From JAAYDH01 sp035353055 (lineage in GTDB: Bacteria > Bacillota_I > Bacilli_A > RFN20 > CAG-826): 64,000 bases of DNA. Below the pieces are notes generated by a model. It saw only the letters and a list, made by a program, of their open reading frames with translations, was not told the origin of the DNA and made no database searches. Made by a program: the position numbers and the translations under genes. Shown one piece after another: positions 53,798-62,796 of the stretch; positions within the stretch are counted from its first letter, which is position 1, and each line of letters begins with the position of its first letter. The DNA is taken from NCBI GenBank assembly GCA_035353055.1, contig DAOPYW010000002.1:12759-76758 (forward strand), in the 5' to 3' direction.

Positions 53798-54577
53798 ATG
53801 AACTTATGCATAGATGTGGGCAATACCACAATCAACATTGGCCTATTTGTTGATAATCGGCTAATTGATCAATTTTCTTTGACTGTCGACATGGTTAAAA
53901 CCCAGGATGAATACGCGGCTTTAATCAAGCAGCAAGTAGAGACAAAACGCATTGATATAAAACTAATCAATAATATCATTTTCTCTTCAGTGGTTCCGCT
54001 TTTAAACGTCCCATTAAAAGGAGCTTTGAAAAGCGTTTTTCATCATGAATTAATGGTCATTGAACCAGGAGTTAAAACCGGCCTGACCTTTAAAGTTGAT
54101 AACCCCTTAGAAATCGGCAATGATTTGATCGCTGATTTAGTGGGCGTCAAAGAGATTTATGGTTACCCATGTATCATCGCTGACCTAGGGACAGCTAGCA
54201 AGATCCTTCTCCTCGATAAAGATGGATACTTTTCTTCAGCATTGATTATGCCTGGCATATCTATCAGCGCGGAAAACTTGACCAATCGCGCTGCCCTATT
54301 ACCCAGCGTTTCTTTAGAAAAGCCCAAATCTGTTTTGGCGAAGAACACAATTGAAGCGATGAATTCCGGAATTCTTTATGGCCATAGCGACATGATTTTA
54401 GGCTTGATTGCTCGCGTGGAAAAAGAGCTGGGATATTCGACAAAACATATCCTCACTGGTGGTGGGGCTGTCTACATTAAAGACATCTTAAAAAATGATT
54501 TTATATTCGATCAAAACATCAATTTGATTGGCTTGAATATTATCATCAATAAAAATGGTGGCCGCTATGAGAAATAA
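53798..54577 (+). CDS. coaX: Type III pantothenate kinase
   Basis: The 259-aa enzyme phosphorylates pantothenate, the first step of CoA synthesis. It belongs to the ASKHA fold: 'CIDVGNTTINIGLF' (phosphate 1), 'IIADLGTASKI' and 'LTGGGAVYIKDIL' (adenosine). An in-frame TTG at 53738 is upstream, but ATG 53798 follows GCGGAGG and gives the family N-terminus. A TATAAT (53747-53752) without a good -35, and a CTCAC-ATA-GTGAG hairpin at 53767-53779, lie upstream. The downstream ECF transporter gene overlaps by 11 nt. Confidence 0.92.
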   Translation: MNLCIDVGNTTINIGLFVDNRLIDQFSLTVDMVKTQDEYAALIKQQVETKRIDIKLINNIIFSSVVPLLNVPLKGALKSVFHHELMVIEPGVKTGLTFKVDNPLEIGNDLIADLVGVKEIYGYPCIIADLGTASKILLLDKDGYFSSALIMPGISISAENLTNRAALLPSVSLEKPKSVLAKNTIEAMNSGILYGHSDMILGLIARVEKELGYSTKHILTGGGAVYIKDILKNDFIFDQNINLIGLNIIINKNGGRYEK

Positions 54578-55175
54578 CAAGATTTTTCAGATGACTCTGT
54601 CTGCGGTTATAATCGCCATTATTGCAGTGATTTCATTTGTGCCTAATGTGGGTTATATATCTTACGGAATTGTTTCGATCTGTACCATTCACATTATTGT
54701 CTTAATTGTCGCTTTGTTATTTGGATGGAAACAAGGATTAGTCGCTGGAACGGCCTTTGGCGTTTTTAGCTTATTAAGAGCGCTAACGATGCCTGCTAGC
54801 TCGATAGACTTTGCCTTCGTGAATCCATTAATCTCCGTTCTCCCTCGCGCAGCCTTTGGCTTGCTTGCCGGACTCTTATTTGAAGCTGCCAAAAAAACCA
54901 AATCGCTTCCAACCCGATCAATTCTATTTGTCGTTAGTTCGATTATGATGACCATCTTTCACACAGTCACTGTCCTTTTAATGCTTTGGGCTTTCAAATC
55001 AACCGCCGCCTTTAACGATAACTTTATGAATGTTTTAACAATCATTATCTCGCTGAATGCAGTGATTGAAATGGTGTCCGCCGGAATTGTAGTCCCGCTT
55101 TTAGCTTGGCCTCTTTCCAAAGCGTTCCCTAAATATAATCCTTATCAAAAAAATCAGGATACGAATTCTATTTAA
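54567..55175 (+). CDS. ECF transporter S component, probably for pantothenate
   Basis: The 202-aa membrane protein has about six hydrophobic helices with the ECF S-component pattern ('MTLSAVIIAIIAVISFVPNVGY', shown in part, and 'GWKQGLVAGTAFGVFSLLRAL'). S components bind a vitamin outside the cell and couple to the shared EcfAA'T module. Overlap with coaX by 11 nt points to pantothenate (PanT-like), which is inference from context. The start at ATG 54567 is preferred over the GTG at 54555. EcfA/T genes are not in this window. Confidence 0.82.
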   Translation: MRNNKIFQMTLSAVIIAIIAVISFVPNVGYISYGIVSICTIHIIVLIVALLFGWKQGLVAGTAFGVFSLLRALTMPASSIDFAFVNPLISVLPRAAFGLLAGLLFEAAKKTKSLPTRSILFVVSSIMMTIFHTVTVLLMLWAFKSTAAFNDNFMNVLTIIISLNAVIEMVSAGIVVPLLAWPLSKAFPKYNPYQKNQDTNSI

Positions 55176-55198
55176 TTAAGTCATCAAGGAGAAAATAT

Positions 55199-56581
55199 AT
55201 GCAAAAACCTTCCATTTATCAAAAATTAGCCCGTAATTATCACGATTTATTATTAGAAAATCTCACTTCTTTCGTAGCAATTGATTCGACCTATGATCAA
55301 AGCAGTGTCGACGAAAATAATCCCTTCGGAAAAGGGGTGAGCCAAGCTTTAAACTTTGTGGCTGACCTGGCCAAAAAAGACGGATTTATCGTCAACAATT
55401 ACGACAACAAAGTCGTAGAAATTTTGCTAGGCGAAGGAAAGAAAAATATTACTATCATGGCGCATGTTGACGTAGTTCCTGCCGGAACAGGTTGGCATCA
55501 AGATCCCTTTACTGTCACTGACCACCGAGGCGTTCTTTGCGCACGGGGAGTAGCGGATGATAAAGGCCCTCTTTTAGCATCTTATTACGCAATGAAATTA
55601 CTTCGGGACAATCATCTCTTAGGAGAATACCAAGTTCGCTTTTTAGCAGGCGGAAACGAAGAGCGTGGCTCCCAATGTATGGAGCATTATTTTAAAGAGT
55701 TAAAAAAACCTCAACCAACCTTGGGCTTTTCTCCAGACTCGGATTTCCCATTGATATATGGCGAAAAAGGAATTATCAATTTTGAGGTTAAAAAATCCAT
55801 GGATATTAATGGAGTGTTTTCCATCCATGGAGGAGTGGCGAACAACTCGGTCATCGAGCGCTGTGTGGTCAGGATGAGAGATAATCAATTCTTCCTAAGA
55901 AAACTGCAGAGTGAGGGAATTGAATTTCTCGTCAACTTCTTGCAAGAAGGAATGGAAGTAACTTTTATCGGCAAAGCCGCCCACGGTTCAATTCCCGAAG
56001 AAGGGTTGAATGCCGGCATCATTGCCATCAAAGCTCTCAGCGATTTTTTAGAAGACGAAAACCTCCGCAGTATTGTTGAACATTTTTCTGATTTAGAAGG
56101 AAAAGGCCTAGAAGTTTCTTCCTCTAGCGAATCAATGGGCCACAACAGTTTAAATGTTGGTTTATTAGATTATGAAAACAATCAATTTTCGATGGTGGTC
56201 AATTTCCGCCACGTTGATGGAGTAGAACCCAACCAACTAATCGAAACCTTTAAAGAAAATGCCAAACCTTTCTCTGTTGAAGTGATGTCAATTTCTCCCC
56301 TGCTCTTCTATCCTTTGGATTCCGTATTGGCTTCCACGTTGCTAGCCGCTTATCAAGAAGAGACGGGCGATCTGGAATCAAAACCTTTAACTACAGGTGG
56401 TGGAACCTACGCTAAAGAAGCTGATAATGTCATCGCTTTTGGCACGCAATTTCCTGGCTGGGATTCGATGATGCATTCACCGGGAGAGTCGATGAAAAAG
56501 ACCGATTTATTTAAGAGCATTGCCATCTATGCGAGAGCGATTGTTGAATTGGGAAAAAAGCTCGATGAGAACAAAATATAA
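55199..56581 (+). CDS. pepV: M20 family dipeptidase (PepV-like)
   Basis: The 460-aa metallopeptidase has metal-site motifs 'MAHVDVVPAGTGW', 'RGVADDKGPLLASYYAM' and 'AGGNEERGSQCMEHYF', and an inserted lid domain, as in Lactobacillus PepV. 'TTGGGTYAKEADNVIAFG' near the C-terminus supplies a further ligand region. It cleaves dipeptides of broad specificity in the cytoplasm. AAGGAG precedes ATG 55199. trmB overlaps its end by 17 nt. Confidence 0.92.
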   Translation: MQKPSIYQKLARNYHDLLLENLTSFVAIDSTYDQSSVDENNPFGKGVSQALNFVADLAKKDGFIVNNYDNKVVEILLGEGKKNITIMAHVDVVPAGTGWHQDPFTVTDHRGVLCARGVADDKGPLLASYYAMKLLRDNHLLGEYQVRFLAGGNEERGSQCMEHYFKELKKPQPTLGFSPDSDFPLIYGEKGIINFEVKKSMDINGVFSIHGGVANNSVIERCVVRMRDNQFFLRKLQSEGIEFLVNFLQEGMEVTFIGKAAHGSIPEEGLNAGIIAIKALSDFLEDENLRSIVEHFSDLEGKGLEVSSSSESMGHNSLNVGLLDYENNQFSMVVNFRHVDGVEPNQLIETFKENAKPFSVEVMSISPLLFYPLDSVLASTLLAAYQEETGDLESKPLTTGGGTYAKEADNVIAFGTQFPGWDSMMHSPGESMKKTDLFKSIAIYARAIVELGKKLDENKI

Positions 56582-57176
56582 ACCTTGGACTAAACCATAT
56601 ATTGAACAGCATTCTGAAGCGATGATGAGCCTTGAGACACTAAAAGATTTTAGCTCTCCTTTTGCTCTGGAAATCGGCTGCGGAAAAGGAAAATTCCTCC
56701 TCGATATGGCTGAGCTCAATCCTGATGTTCTATTTGTTGGTGTCGAGCGCAATGTGACTTGCGCGGGTATCACCTGCAAGAAACTGGTGGAAAAAGGAAT
56801 CTCCAACGCTAAGTTAATCTTTTCGGGGGCAGATGAAGTTTTAGCCTCTTTAGAGAATGATTCCGTTGCTACTATATTTTTAAATTTCTCTGATCCCTGG
56901 CCAAAGAAAAGGCATCAGAAAAGGCGTCTCACTTCCATTAATTACCTTAAGCAATACTACCGAGTTCTCAATAAAGGCGGACAGCTCATTATCAAAACCG
57001 ATAATGGTGAGCTATTTGCTTTCTCACAAGAAACTTTAAAAGATTCTTCCTTCAAGGTTACTGATGTATCCGAAAATTATGACGGCAAAGCCAAATTTGA
57101 CGCCATGACCGAATATGAGATTTCCTTTCGCAAAAAAGGGCAAATCATCCATCGAATTGTGGCGGTGAAAGAATAA
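56565..57176 (+). CDS. trmB: tRNA (guanine-46 N7)-methyltransferase
   Basis: The 203-aa SAM-dependent enzyme methylates G46 of tRNA. It has 'MRTKYKPW' at the N-terminus, 'LEIGCGKGKFLLDMA' (SAM), 'FVGVERN' and the TrmB signature 'NFSDPWPKKRHQKRRLT'. The ATG at 56565, within the end of pepV, yields the family N-terminus; the upstream in-frame start would add 15 unrelated residues. ytpR follows after 2 nt. Confidence 0.94.
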   Translation: MRTKYKPWTKPYIEQHSEAMMSLETLKDFSSPFALEIGCGKGKFLLDMAELNPDVLFVGVERNVTCAGITCKKLVEKGISNAKLIFSGADEVLASLENDSVATIFLNFSDPWPKKRHQKRRLTSINYLKQYYRVLNKGGQLIIKTDNGELFAFSQETLKDSSFKVTDVSENYDGKAKFDAMTEYEISFRKKGQIIHRIVAVKE

Positions 57177-57178
57177 CT

Positions 57179-57793
57179 ATGATCGAAAAGTATTCTCTCT
57201 ATTATTCTTATCGAGATATCGGCGATATTTTGTTAGTGGCTTTTAACCAAAAAACCATTCCCACTTCTCATGAAAGAAAAGGAGATGTTGCTATCATCTA
57301 TCACGATGGTGAAATAATTGGCTACAACATTTTCAATATCAGCAAAATAGTAAAGATAAAAACGAAAGGCCTCATCTATTTTCCCTCTTCAGTTTTTATC
57401 GATGTTATCAACAGCATTTTAGAAAATCATCATCTAGAAAATCTCGCTCATTTTGCTCATAGTGGATATGCCATCGGACAAATTGTTAACACCTCTATGT
57501 CACATGGATTATGTCGCTCATCAATAGATATTGGTGGTAAAATACTAGAGGGACAATTAGTCCCTAATCTCAAGGTTGGCGACAAAGTGGTGGTAGCCTT
57601 ACCGGGCGCGACTTTGTACGATGGTCAAGAAGTTGAAGCCATCTCTCAAACTAACAGCAAAACCCAATCTCACATCTGCACCAATCGCGAGTTAAATATT
57701 GCGAGCAATGACGATATTTACCTCGTGGATGAAGACGGAGTGGTGGGAGAAGACTTTTTTCGAACAGGAGAAGATAAATATGAAAGAAATTGA
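57179..57793 (+). CDS. ytpR: YtpR-like protein with a tRNA-binding domain
   Basis: The 204-aa protein matches Bacillus YtpR in layout: an N-terminal DUF4479 region ('GDIGDILLVAF', 'HERKGDVAIIYHDGEIIGYNIFNIS', shown in part) and a C-terminal EMAP/OB-type tRNA-binding domain ('AIGQIVNTSMSHGL', 'PNLKVGDKVVVALPGATLYDG'). The role is unknown; the C-terminal domain binds tRNA in phenylalanyl-tRNA synthetase beta and related proteins. It is coupled to trmB by a 2-nt gap and to the next gene by a 14-nt overlap. Confidence 0.78.
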   Translation: MIEKYSLYYSYRDIGDILLVAFNQKTIPTSHERKGDVAIIYHDGEIIGYNIFNISKIVKIKTKGLIYFPSSVFIDVINSILENHHLENLAHFAHSGYAIGQIVNTSMSHGLCRSSIDIGGKILEGQLVPNLKVGDKVVVALPGATLYDGQEVEAISQTNSKTQSHICTNRELNIASNDDIYLVDEDGVVGEDFFRTGEDKYERN

Positions 57794-58877
57794 ATTAAAG
57801 GAAACCGGAAAAATCTCTCGTCTTACTAACCGAACTTTTCAGTTCAATCCGCGATTAGGAGAAGGTTTTTACTCAGCTAATTACTTTATAAAATCACAAA
57901 AAATAGTCGCCGAAAATAACCCTGGCCATATCGTCACCATGCAGTGGTTTCAGAGGCGCGATGATTCAATGCTATGTGGAGTAGATGAAGCGATTGCGCT
58001 CATCCATACTTTTGCGATCCATCCCGAGGAACTACAAATCATGGCTCTCAATGATGGAGATATAATCGACGCTCTTGAGCCCGTTTTAAAAGTCACAGGA
58101 AAATATGAGCACTTCGGTTTTCTTGAATCCGTTGTCGATGGTATTTTAGCTCGCCGCTCCAGCGTGGCTACCAATGTTCATGAAGTGATGAAAGTCGCGG
58201 GCAATGTCCCAGTTTTTTCCATGGCTGATCGCCAAGATGATTATTACACCCAAGTGGGAGATGGCTATGCCACATATGTGGCAGGCATCAAGAAAGTCTC
58301 CACTGATGCTCAAGGAGCATGGTGGGGTGGAAAAGGAATGGGGACTATGCCCCATGCCTTGATTCAAATATGCGGTGGTGATGTTTGCAAAGCTTCTGAT
58401 ATCTATCTCAAGACTTACCCAAATGATAATGTTACTGCCTTAATCGACTACCACAACAATGTGGTGCGCGATTCGCTGATCTTAGCTCGCCACCTCGGGA
58501 AGAGATTATCGGCAGTCAGAATTGATACTTCCAAATCGCTGATCGATCATTATTTTGATGATAAAGATATCTCTGGGTTCGATCCCCACGGTGTCTGCAA
58601 AGAATTAGTCTTCGCTCTGCGAAAAGCTCTCGACGAAGAGGGATTTGATTATGTGAGAATCATCGTTTCCTCTTCCTTCGACGCCAAAAAAATCAAAGAG
58701 TGGAGCAAATTAAAAGTCCCCGTGAGCATGTATGGAGTCGGAACATATTTCGTCAACAACATGACCTGCGGATTTACCGGTGACCTCGTTAATCTCGATG
58801 GCCGAGATGAAGCTAAAGAGGGACGCGGCAACTATCCTAATTCCCGCTTAAGAGAAGTCAAATATCCTATTTATTAG
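57780..58877 (+). CDS. pncB: Nicotinate phosphoribosyltransferase family protein
   Basis: The 365-aa enzyme family joins nicotinate and PRPP to make nicotinate mononucleotide for NAD salvage. It shows the N-terminal 'YSANYFIKS' region, 'ARRSSVATN', 'MADRQDDYYTQVGDGYATYVAGIKKVSTDAQ' (shown in part), 'AVRIDTSKSLIDHYF' and 'SMYGVGTYF'. It is shorter than E. coli PncB (400) and of the kind annotated as putative nicotinate phosphoribosyltransferase in Firmicutes. The ATG at 57780 has AGGAG; the upstream in-frame start does not. A bidirectional terminator follows. Confidence 0.85.
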   Translation: MKEIELKETGKISRLTNRTFQFNPRLGEGFYSANYFIKSQKIVAENNPGHIVTMQWFQRRDDSMLCGVDEAIALIHTFAIHPEELQIMALNDGDIIDALEPVLKVTGKYEHFGFLESVVDGILARRSSVATNVHEVMKVAGNVPVFSMADRQDDYYTQVGDGYATYVAGIKKVSTDAQGAWWGGKGMGTMPHALIQICGGDVCKASDIYLKTYPNDNVTALIDYHNNVVRDSLILARHLGKRLSAVRIDTSKSLIDHYFDDKDISGFDPHGVCKELVFALRKALDEEGFDYVRIIVSSSFDAKKIKEWSKLKVPVSMYGVGTYFVNNMTCGFTGDLVNLDGRDEAKEGRGNYPNSRLREVKYPIY

Positions 58878-58887
58878 AAAAAAAGAA

Positions 58888-58914
58888 AACCACTCGATTG
58901 AGTGGTTCTTTTTT
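58888..58914. terminator. Bidirectional terminator between pncB and rpsD
   Basis: AACCACTC (58888-58895), loop GATT, GAGTGGTT (58900-58907), then CTTTTTT on plus; on minus the stem is followed by TTCTTTTTTT. It serves both converging genes. Confidence 0.9.
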
Positions 58915-58917
58915 GGT

Positions 58918-59523
58918 TTATAACTTGCGGTTATAGTATTCAACAATCTGTGATTCGACGATGTCTTGTGGTAATTCTTTGCGATCGACATCGCGGACGA
59001 ATTTGCCAGATAACTTTTCGGCATCAACTTCAACCCAACCCACTTTGGTGGCTAGAGAATCTAACGACTCTTTAATCACTTTTAAGGTGCGGCTGTTTTC
59101 TCTGACGGCGATGACATCGCTGACGCTGCATAGATAGCTTGGAATATCGACCTTTTTGCCATTGACTTCAATGTGTCCGTGATTGACTAATTGACGAGCG
59201 CCACGACGTGTGCGGGCGAAGCCCATGCGGAACACGAGGTTGTCGAGGCGGGACTCGAGCAATTTCATGAAAGCGTAGCCGGTAACTTCACTGCTGCCTA
59301 AGGCAATCATGAAGAGGCGGCGGAATTGTCTTTCATTCACATCATACATATGTCTGAGTTTTTGCTTCTCGATTAATTGCTTGCCATATTCTGATGGTTT
59401 TCTCTTGCGATCATTACCATGTTGGCCAGGTCCATAGGGACGCTTGGCAAGTTCTTTGCCAGTTTCGAGGGTTGAAAAACCTAAACGGCGAGATCTTTTC
59501 CAATTTGATCCAGTATATCTCAT
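58918..59523 (-). CDS. rpsD: 30S ribosomal protein S4
   Basis: The 201-aa protein shows the S4 features 'RYTGSNWKRSRRLGFST' at the N-terminus, 'RPYGPGQHGNDRKRKPSEYG' and an S4 RNA-binding motif 'RLDNLVFRMGFARTRRGARQLVNHGHIEVNGKKV' (shown in part). There are no N-terminal zinc cysteines. S4 nucleates 30S assembly and represses its own synthesis in Bacillus. A 150-nt leader precedes it. It lies near ezrA as in Bacillus. Confidence 0.97.
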   Translation of the reverse strand: MRYTGSNWKRSRRLGFSTLETGKELAKRPYGPGQHGNDRKRKPSEYGKQLIEKQKLRHMYDVNERQFRRLFMIALGSSEVTGYAFMKLLESRLDNLVFRMGFARTRRGARQLVNHGHIEVNGKKVDIPSYLCSVSDVIAVRENSRTLKVIKESLDSLATKVGWVEVDAEKLSGKFVRDVDRKELPQDIVESQIVEYYNRKL

Positions 59524-59676
59524 GATATATCTTCCTTCCTTTCCTTATTTTTTTGCAAAATAATGAATAGGTGTGAATTCCTTGCTTCGGGTGTTCGGCA
59601 TTTCACCATTGAGCTTAGGCTACTTTTTATTCGTCGAACGTCAGACAAGCTGTATCCACATGCTGCATTATATGCA
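59524..59676 (-). promoter_or_regulatory. Structured 5' leader of rpsD, candidate S4-binding element
   Basis: About 153 nt are expected between the predicted transcript start and the rpsD ATG. On the minus strand the leader holds a 5' hairpin (CTGCAT/ATGCAG, 59663-59677) and a segment at 59570-59607 where CACC/GGTG-type and GTGAA/TTCAC-type pairings compete, consistent with a pseudoknot or a switch. A purine-rich ribosome-binding site (AAGGAAGG) is close to the start. rpsD leaders in Bacillus bind S4 for autoregulation; that this one does is inference. This is one of the two largest gene-free stretches. Confidence 0.5.
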
Positions 59677-59682
59677 GTAATT

Positions 59683-59711
59683 ACTATATAGAATTATTCT
59701 CTTTTCGTCAA
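59683..59711 (-). promoter_or_regulatory. Promoter of rpsD
   Basis: Minus strand: TTGACG (59706-59711), 17 bp, TATAGT (59683-59688), the best promoter match in the window besides that of addB. Confidence 0.8.
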
Positions 59712-59833
59712 CGATTAATTTTTTGGGGGAATCAGCGGCGAATCTACATGGCTATCCTAAGGATAGAATACCAAAAATGTCCCTTAATGATGGCGGGGGT
59801 GATAGAAGAATAGTATTTTTTATGGAAAAAGAG
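59712..59833. other. Gene-free stretch between rpsD and ezrA
   Basis: No coding sequence is seen. It contains a perfect inverted repeat CTATCCT-A-AGGATAG at 59752-59766 without a T run, and a G-rich patch at 59724-59729 (TTTTGGGGGA). The rest is AT-rich. Confidence 0.6.
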
Positions 59834-59863
59834 TTTCATATTGAAAGCAAAAAACGATAAAAT
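59834..59863 (+). promoter_or_regulatory. Putative promoter of ezrA-nifZ-thiI
   Basis: TTTCAT (59834-59839), 18 bp, TAAAAT (59858-59863). The leader would be about 55 nt with AAAGGAG before ATG 59925. Confidence 0.35.
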
Positions 59864-59924
59864 AGTTGTGATATATCGTTTCTTACATTTTTAATGTACA
59901 AAATATGAACGAAAGGAGATACAC

Positions 59925-61664
59925 ATGGTAAATTTTACTTTATTAAAGGCCAATGATATCGGAATCATCCTTATTTGTGTTGGCGCCGCTATTATATTAG
60001 GTCTTGGTCTCTACCTTCTCTATCATTTCGTCTTATCTCGAAACGCCATCCGCCATCAGGTCAAAGAACTAGAAAGAAAATACTCCTATCTCGACGCTCT
60101 GCTCATCGGCCAGGATTCGCAATATATTCACCGCTTAGAAATCATCTCTCGCACTAACTTGTTGTACGTGGAGAAATACAATGAATTTTCCCGCCGTTTC
60201 AAGGACGTCTTTGAAGGCGACGATAAATTCGCCGAATCGATGATCAAGCAAGTCAAAGCTCTCGTGGCAAACAATCAATTCCAGAACATCAAAAACGTCA
60301 TTAGCGATACCAAAAAATCTATCGTCTCCTTCGAGCAAAAAGTCAACCAACTCGATAAAGACTTATTCGAAGTAATCAAGCCAGAAGAAGAAGCCCGCCA
60401 TTTAGTTTTGCGGCTCAAGGAAGACTACCGTCGCGTCAAGCAAATCTTTTACGCCAATTCTAGCGATTTAGAATTAGTCACCTCTTCTTTCACTCGAGTT
60501 TTCGACAAGCTCGACACTTCTTTTTCGGAATTTGAAAACCACATTGAAAGCGCTGAATACGAAGAGGCAAACGCGCTTATCCCCGTCATTGGCAAGGTGA
60601 TTAAAGCTCTTGATTCAGCCCTTAGTCAGCTTCCTAATCTCTGCATTCTTACTCAGTCGATTATCCCTGATAAAATCGCCACTCTCACTAAAGAGTATAC
60701 CGATGTAGAAAGCTCGGGAATCCCGCTATTTAATCTATCATTTAAGCACCGCGTTGATCTCTGGAACATGACCCTTGAATCCAACCGCAAAAAGATCATC
60801 TCTCTCAAAACAGCGGGAGTGATGGAGTCTTTGGACACCATCCAGCAAGAGATTGATCAAACTCACGACTTATTAAAGGGAGAGACGAGCGACAAAGAGG
60901 ATTTCACAAAATCTTGCGATTCTCTCTACGCGAAGGTCATCGAGTTGGAAAAAGTCTTTTTAAAGATTTGTTCCATCATGCCAGAAGTCAACAGCATCTA
61001 CGTGATCTCCAAAGAGCAGCAAGATAAAATCGATATTCTCAAAGAGAATATGAATAAGCTGGGAAGCTCGAAGCGAAATTTGGATAATTTCATCCATTCT
61101 TCCACTAAACAACCTTACAGTATTTTGAAGAGAAAACTCGATGAATTAACCACTGATTTCAATATGGCTAATGCGGAAGTTTTGGACTTTAAAGCCTATT
61201 TGGACTCCTTAAAGGAATCGAGCGAAGAAGCATACACGATGGTGTTCGCTTATTATTACCATTGCAAGCAAGTCGAAGGAATGCTGAGAAATCTCGATAT
61301 TCCTGATTTCTCCAATCAATATAAAGAGCAGATTGAAAGCTGCTACAGCTTATTAAATGAAATCGACATCGCTTTAAAAATTAAGCCCATCGATGTCGCG
61401 ACCATCAATGAAAAAGTTAACACCTTAAAAAATATCGCCAACACTTTCTTTGACGACGCGGAAAACAAATGCCGCGAAGCTCAACTAGCGGAATCTGCGA
61501 TCGTCTATGCAAACCGCGACCGCCATCACCAAAAAGATGTTCACCAGCAATTAAATGTTTTAGAAAAATCCTTTTATGATGGAGAATTCCTAAAAGTCTA
61601 TCACGATGCCAGCGCGATTTATCGCCGCATGCATGTAGAGGAAGAAACGGATGTCCAAAAGTAA
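59925..61664 (+). CDS. ezrA: EzrA-like septation ring regulator
   Basis: The 579-aa protein has one N-terminal membrane segment (about residues 11-33) followed by an entirely helical cytoplasmic part with spectrin-like repeats, as in EzrA (Bacillus: 562 aa). EzrA binds FtsZ, restrains Z-ring assembly at wrong sites and links to division proteins. 'ELERKYSYLDALLIG' and 'LNLY'-type motifs near the membrane correspond to the family's start. The order rpsD-ezrA-nifZ-thiI supports the call. It overlaps the cysteine desulfurase gene by 14 nt. Confidence 0.8.
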   Translation: MVNFTLLKANDIGIILICVGAAIILGLGLYLLYHFVLSRNAIRHQVKELERKYSYLDALLIGQDSQYIHRLEIISRTNLLYVEKYNEFSRRFKDVFEGDDKFAESMIKQVKALVANNQFQNIKNVISDTKKSIVSFEQKVNQLDKDLFEVIKPEEEARHLVLRLKEDYRRVKQIFYANSSDLELVTSSFTRVFDKLDTSFSEFENHIESAEYEEANALIPVIGKVIKALDSALSQLPNLCILTQSIIPDKIATLTKEYTDVESSGIPLFNLSFKHRVDLWNMTLESNRKKIISLKTAGVMESLDTIQQEIDQTHDLLKGETSDKEDFTKSCDSLYAKVIELEKVFLKICSIMPEVNSIYVISKEQQDKIDILKENMNKLGSSKRNLDNFIHSSTKQPYSILKRKLDELTTDFNMANAEVLDFKAYLDSLKESSEEAYTMVFAYYYHCKQVEGMLRNLDIPDFSNQYKEQIESCYSLLNEIDIALKIKPIDVATINEKVNTLKNIANTFFDDAENKCREAQLAESAIVYANRDRHHQKDVHQQLNVLEKSFYDGEFLKVYHDASAIYRRMHVEEETDVQK

Positions 61665-62796
61665 AGTTATCTATTTAGATAATGCTGCTAACACATTGGT
61701 CAATCCGGAAGTTTTACAAGCCTACCAAAAAGTAATCGAACAATTCATTGCCAACCCGAGCAGTATTCATTTTGAAGGGCAAAAAGCCTCCCATCTTTTA
61801 TCTGCGGCTCGGCAGCAAATTCTTGATTGCTTTCAGCTGACCGATCACGAAGTTATTTTTACCAGCGGAGCGACTGAAGCCAACAATTTAGCGATTAAAG
61901 GCATCGCTTTTCAATATGCGAATCGCGGCCATCATCTGATTACCTCGGTTGCAGAGCACCCATCAGTTTTGGAAGCTTTCCGCCAACTAGAAAGCAAGTT
62001 TGGCTTCTCAGTCACTTACTTACCCATCAATCAGAATGGAACAGTCAACATCAATGATTTGAAGAATGCCATCACCAATGAGACGACCCTTGTCTCTTTA
62101 ATGGCAGTCAACAATGAAACTGGAACCATAAACCCCATTCACGACATCGCTTTATTATTGAAACAATACCCTAAAATTTTCTTCCATATCGACGCTGTCC
62201 AAGCAGTTGGCAAAACTGTTTTGAACTATTCCGAAATAGACTTAGTAACTTTGGCTGGCCACAAAATCAATGGGTTAAATAGCTGTGGCGCTTTGTTGAA
62301 AAGAAAGAAAATTGAACTCCTTCCTCTGCTCTCTGGCGGTGGCCAGGAAAACGGAATGCGATCGGGATCAAACGATGTCGCGATGGCGGTATCTTTGAGC
62401 AAAGCCGTTCGCTTAGCGCTTCTCGATGTTCCGGGAAAAATCGAGCACATATTGCCATTAAATCAGCAAATCCGCGCTTATTTAGCAAATAATAGCGACC
62501 TTTATGAAATAAACTCGCCGCAAGATGCTAGCCCTTTCATCGTCAATTTCTCTTTAAGAAATCGCAAGGCCAGCGTTGTGGTGGAAGCTCTTTCTAATCG
62601 CGGCATAATGATTTCTTCTACCTCGGCTTGCCACGCTCGCAAAGAGCCTTATAGCTATGTGGTTGAGGCGATGGGCAAATCAGAACAGATGTTTTCTAAT
62701 ACTCTCCGCGTCTCCCTCGACTCGATTAATACCGACGAGGAAATCGCGGCTTTTCTTGCTGCTCTCGATGAGGCGGTGAAAGGAATAAAAAGATGA
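61651..62796 (+). CDS. nifZ: Cysteine desulfurase (NifZ type)
   Basis: The 381-aa PLP enzyme takes sulfur from cysteine and, next to thiI, is expected to deliver it to ThiI for 4-thiouridine in tRNA. PLP Lys is K205 in 'LAGHKINGLNSCG'; 'TSGATEANNLAIKG' and 'HIDAVQAVGK' are the other PLP contacts; the sulfur-carrying Cys is C327 in 'STSACHARK'. The length fits IscS/NifS-like enzymes (about 380-400). It is coupled to ezrA (14-nt overlap) and thiI (4-nt overlap). Confidence 0.92.
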   Translation: MSKSKVIYLDNAANTLVNPEVLQAYQKVIEQFIANPSSIHFEGQKASHLLSAARQQILDCFQLTDHEVIFTSGATEANNLAIKGIAFQYANRGHHLITSVAEHPSVLEAFRQLESKFGFSVTYLPINQNGTVNINDLKNAITNETTLVSLMAVNNETGTINPIHDIALLLKQYPKIFFHIDAVQAVGKTVLNYSEIDLVTLAGHKINGLNSCGALLKRKKIELLPLLSGGGQENGMRSGSNDVAMAVSLSKAVRLALLDVPGKIEHILPLNQQIRAYLANNSDLYEINSPQDASPFIVNFSLRNRKASVVVEALSNRGIMISSTSACHARKEPYSYVVEAMGKSEQMFSNTLRVSLDSINTDEEIAAFLAALDEAVKGIKR

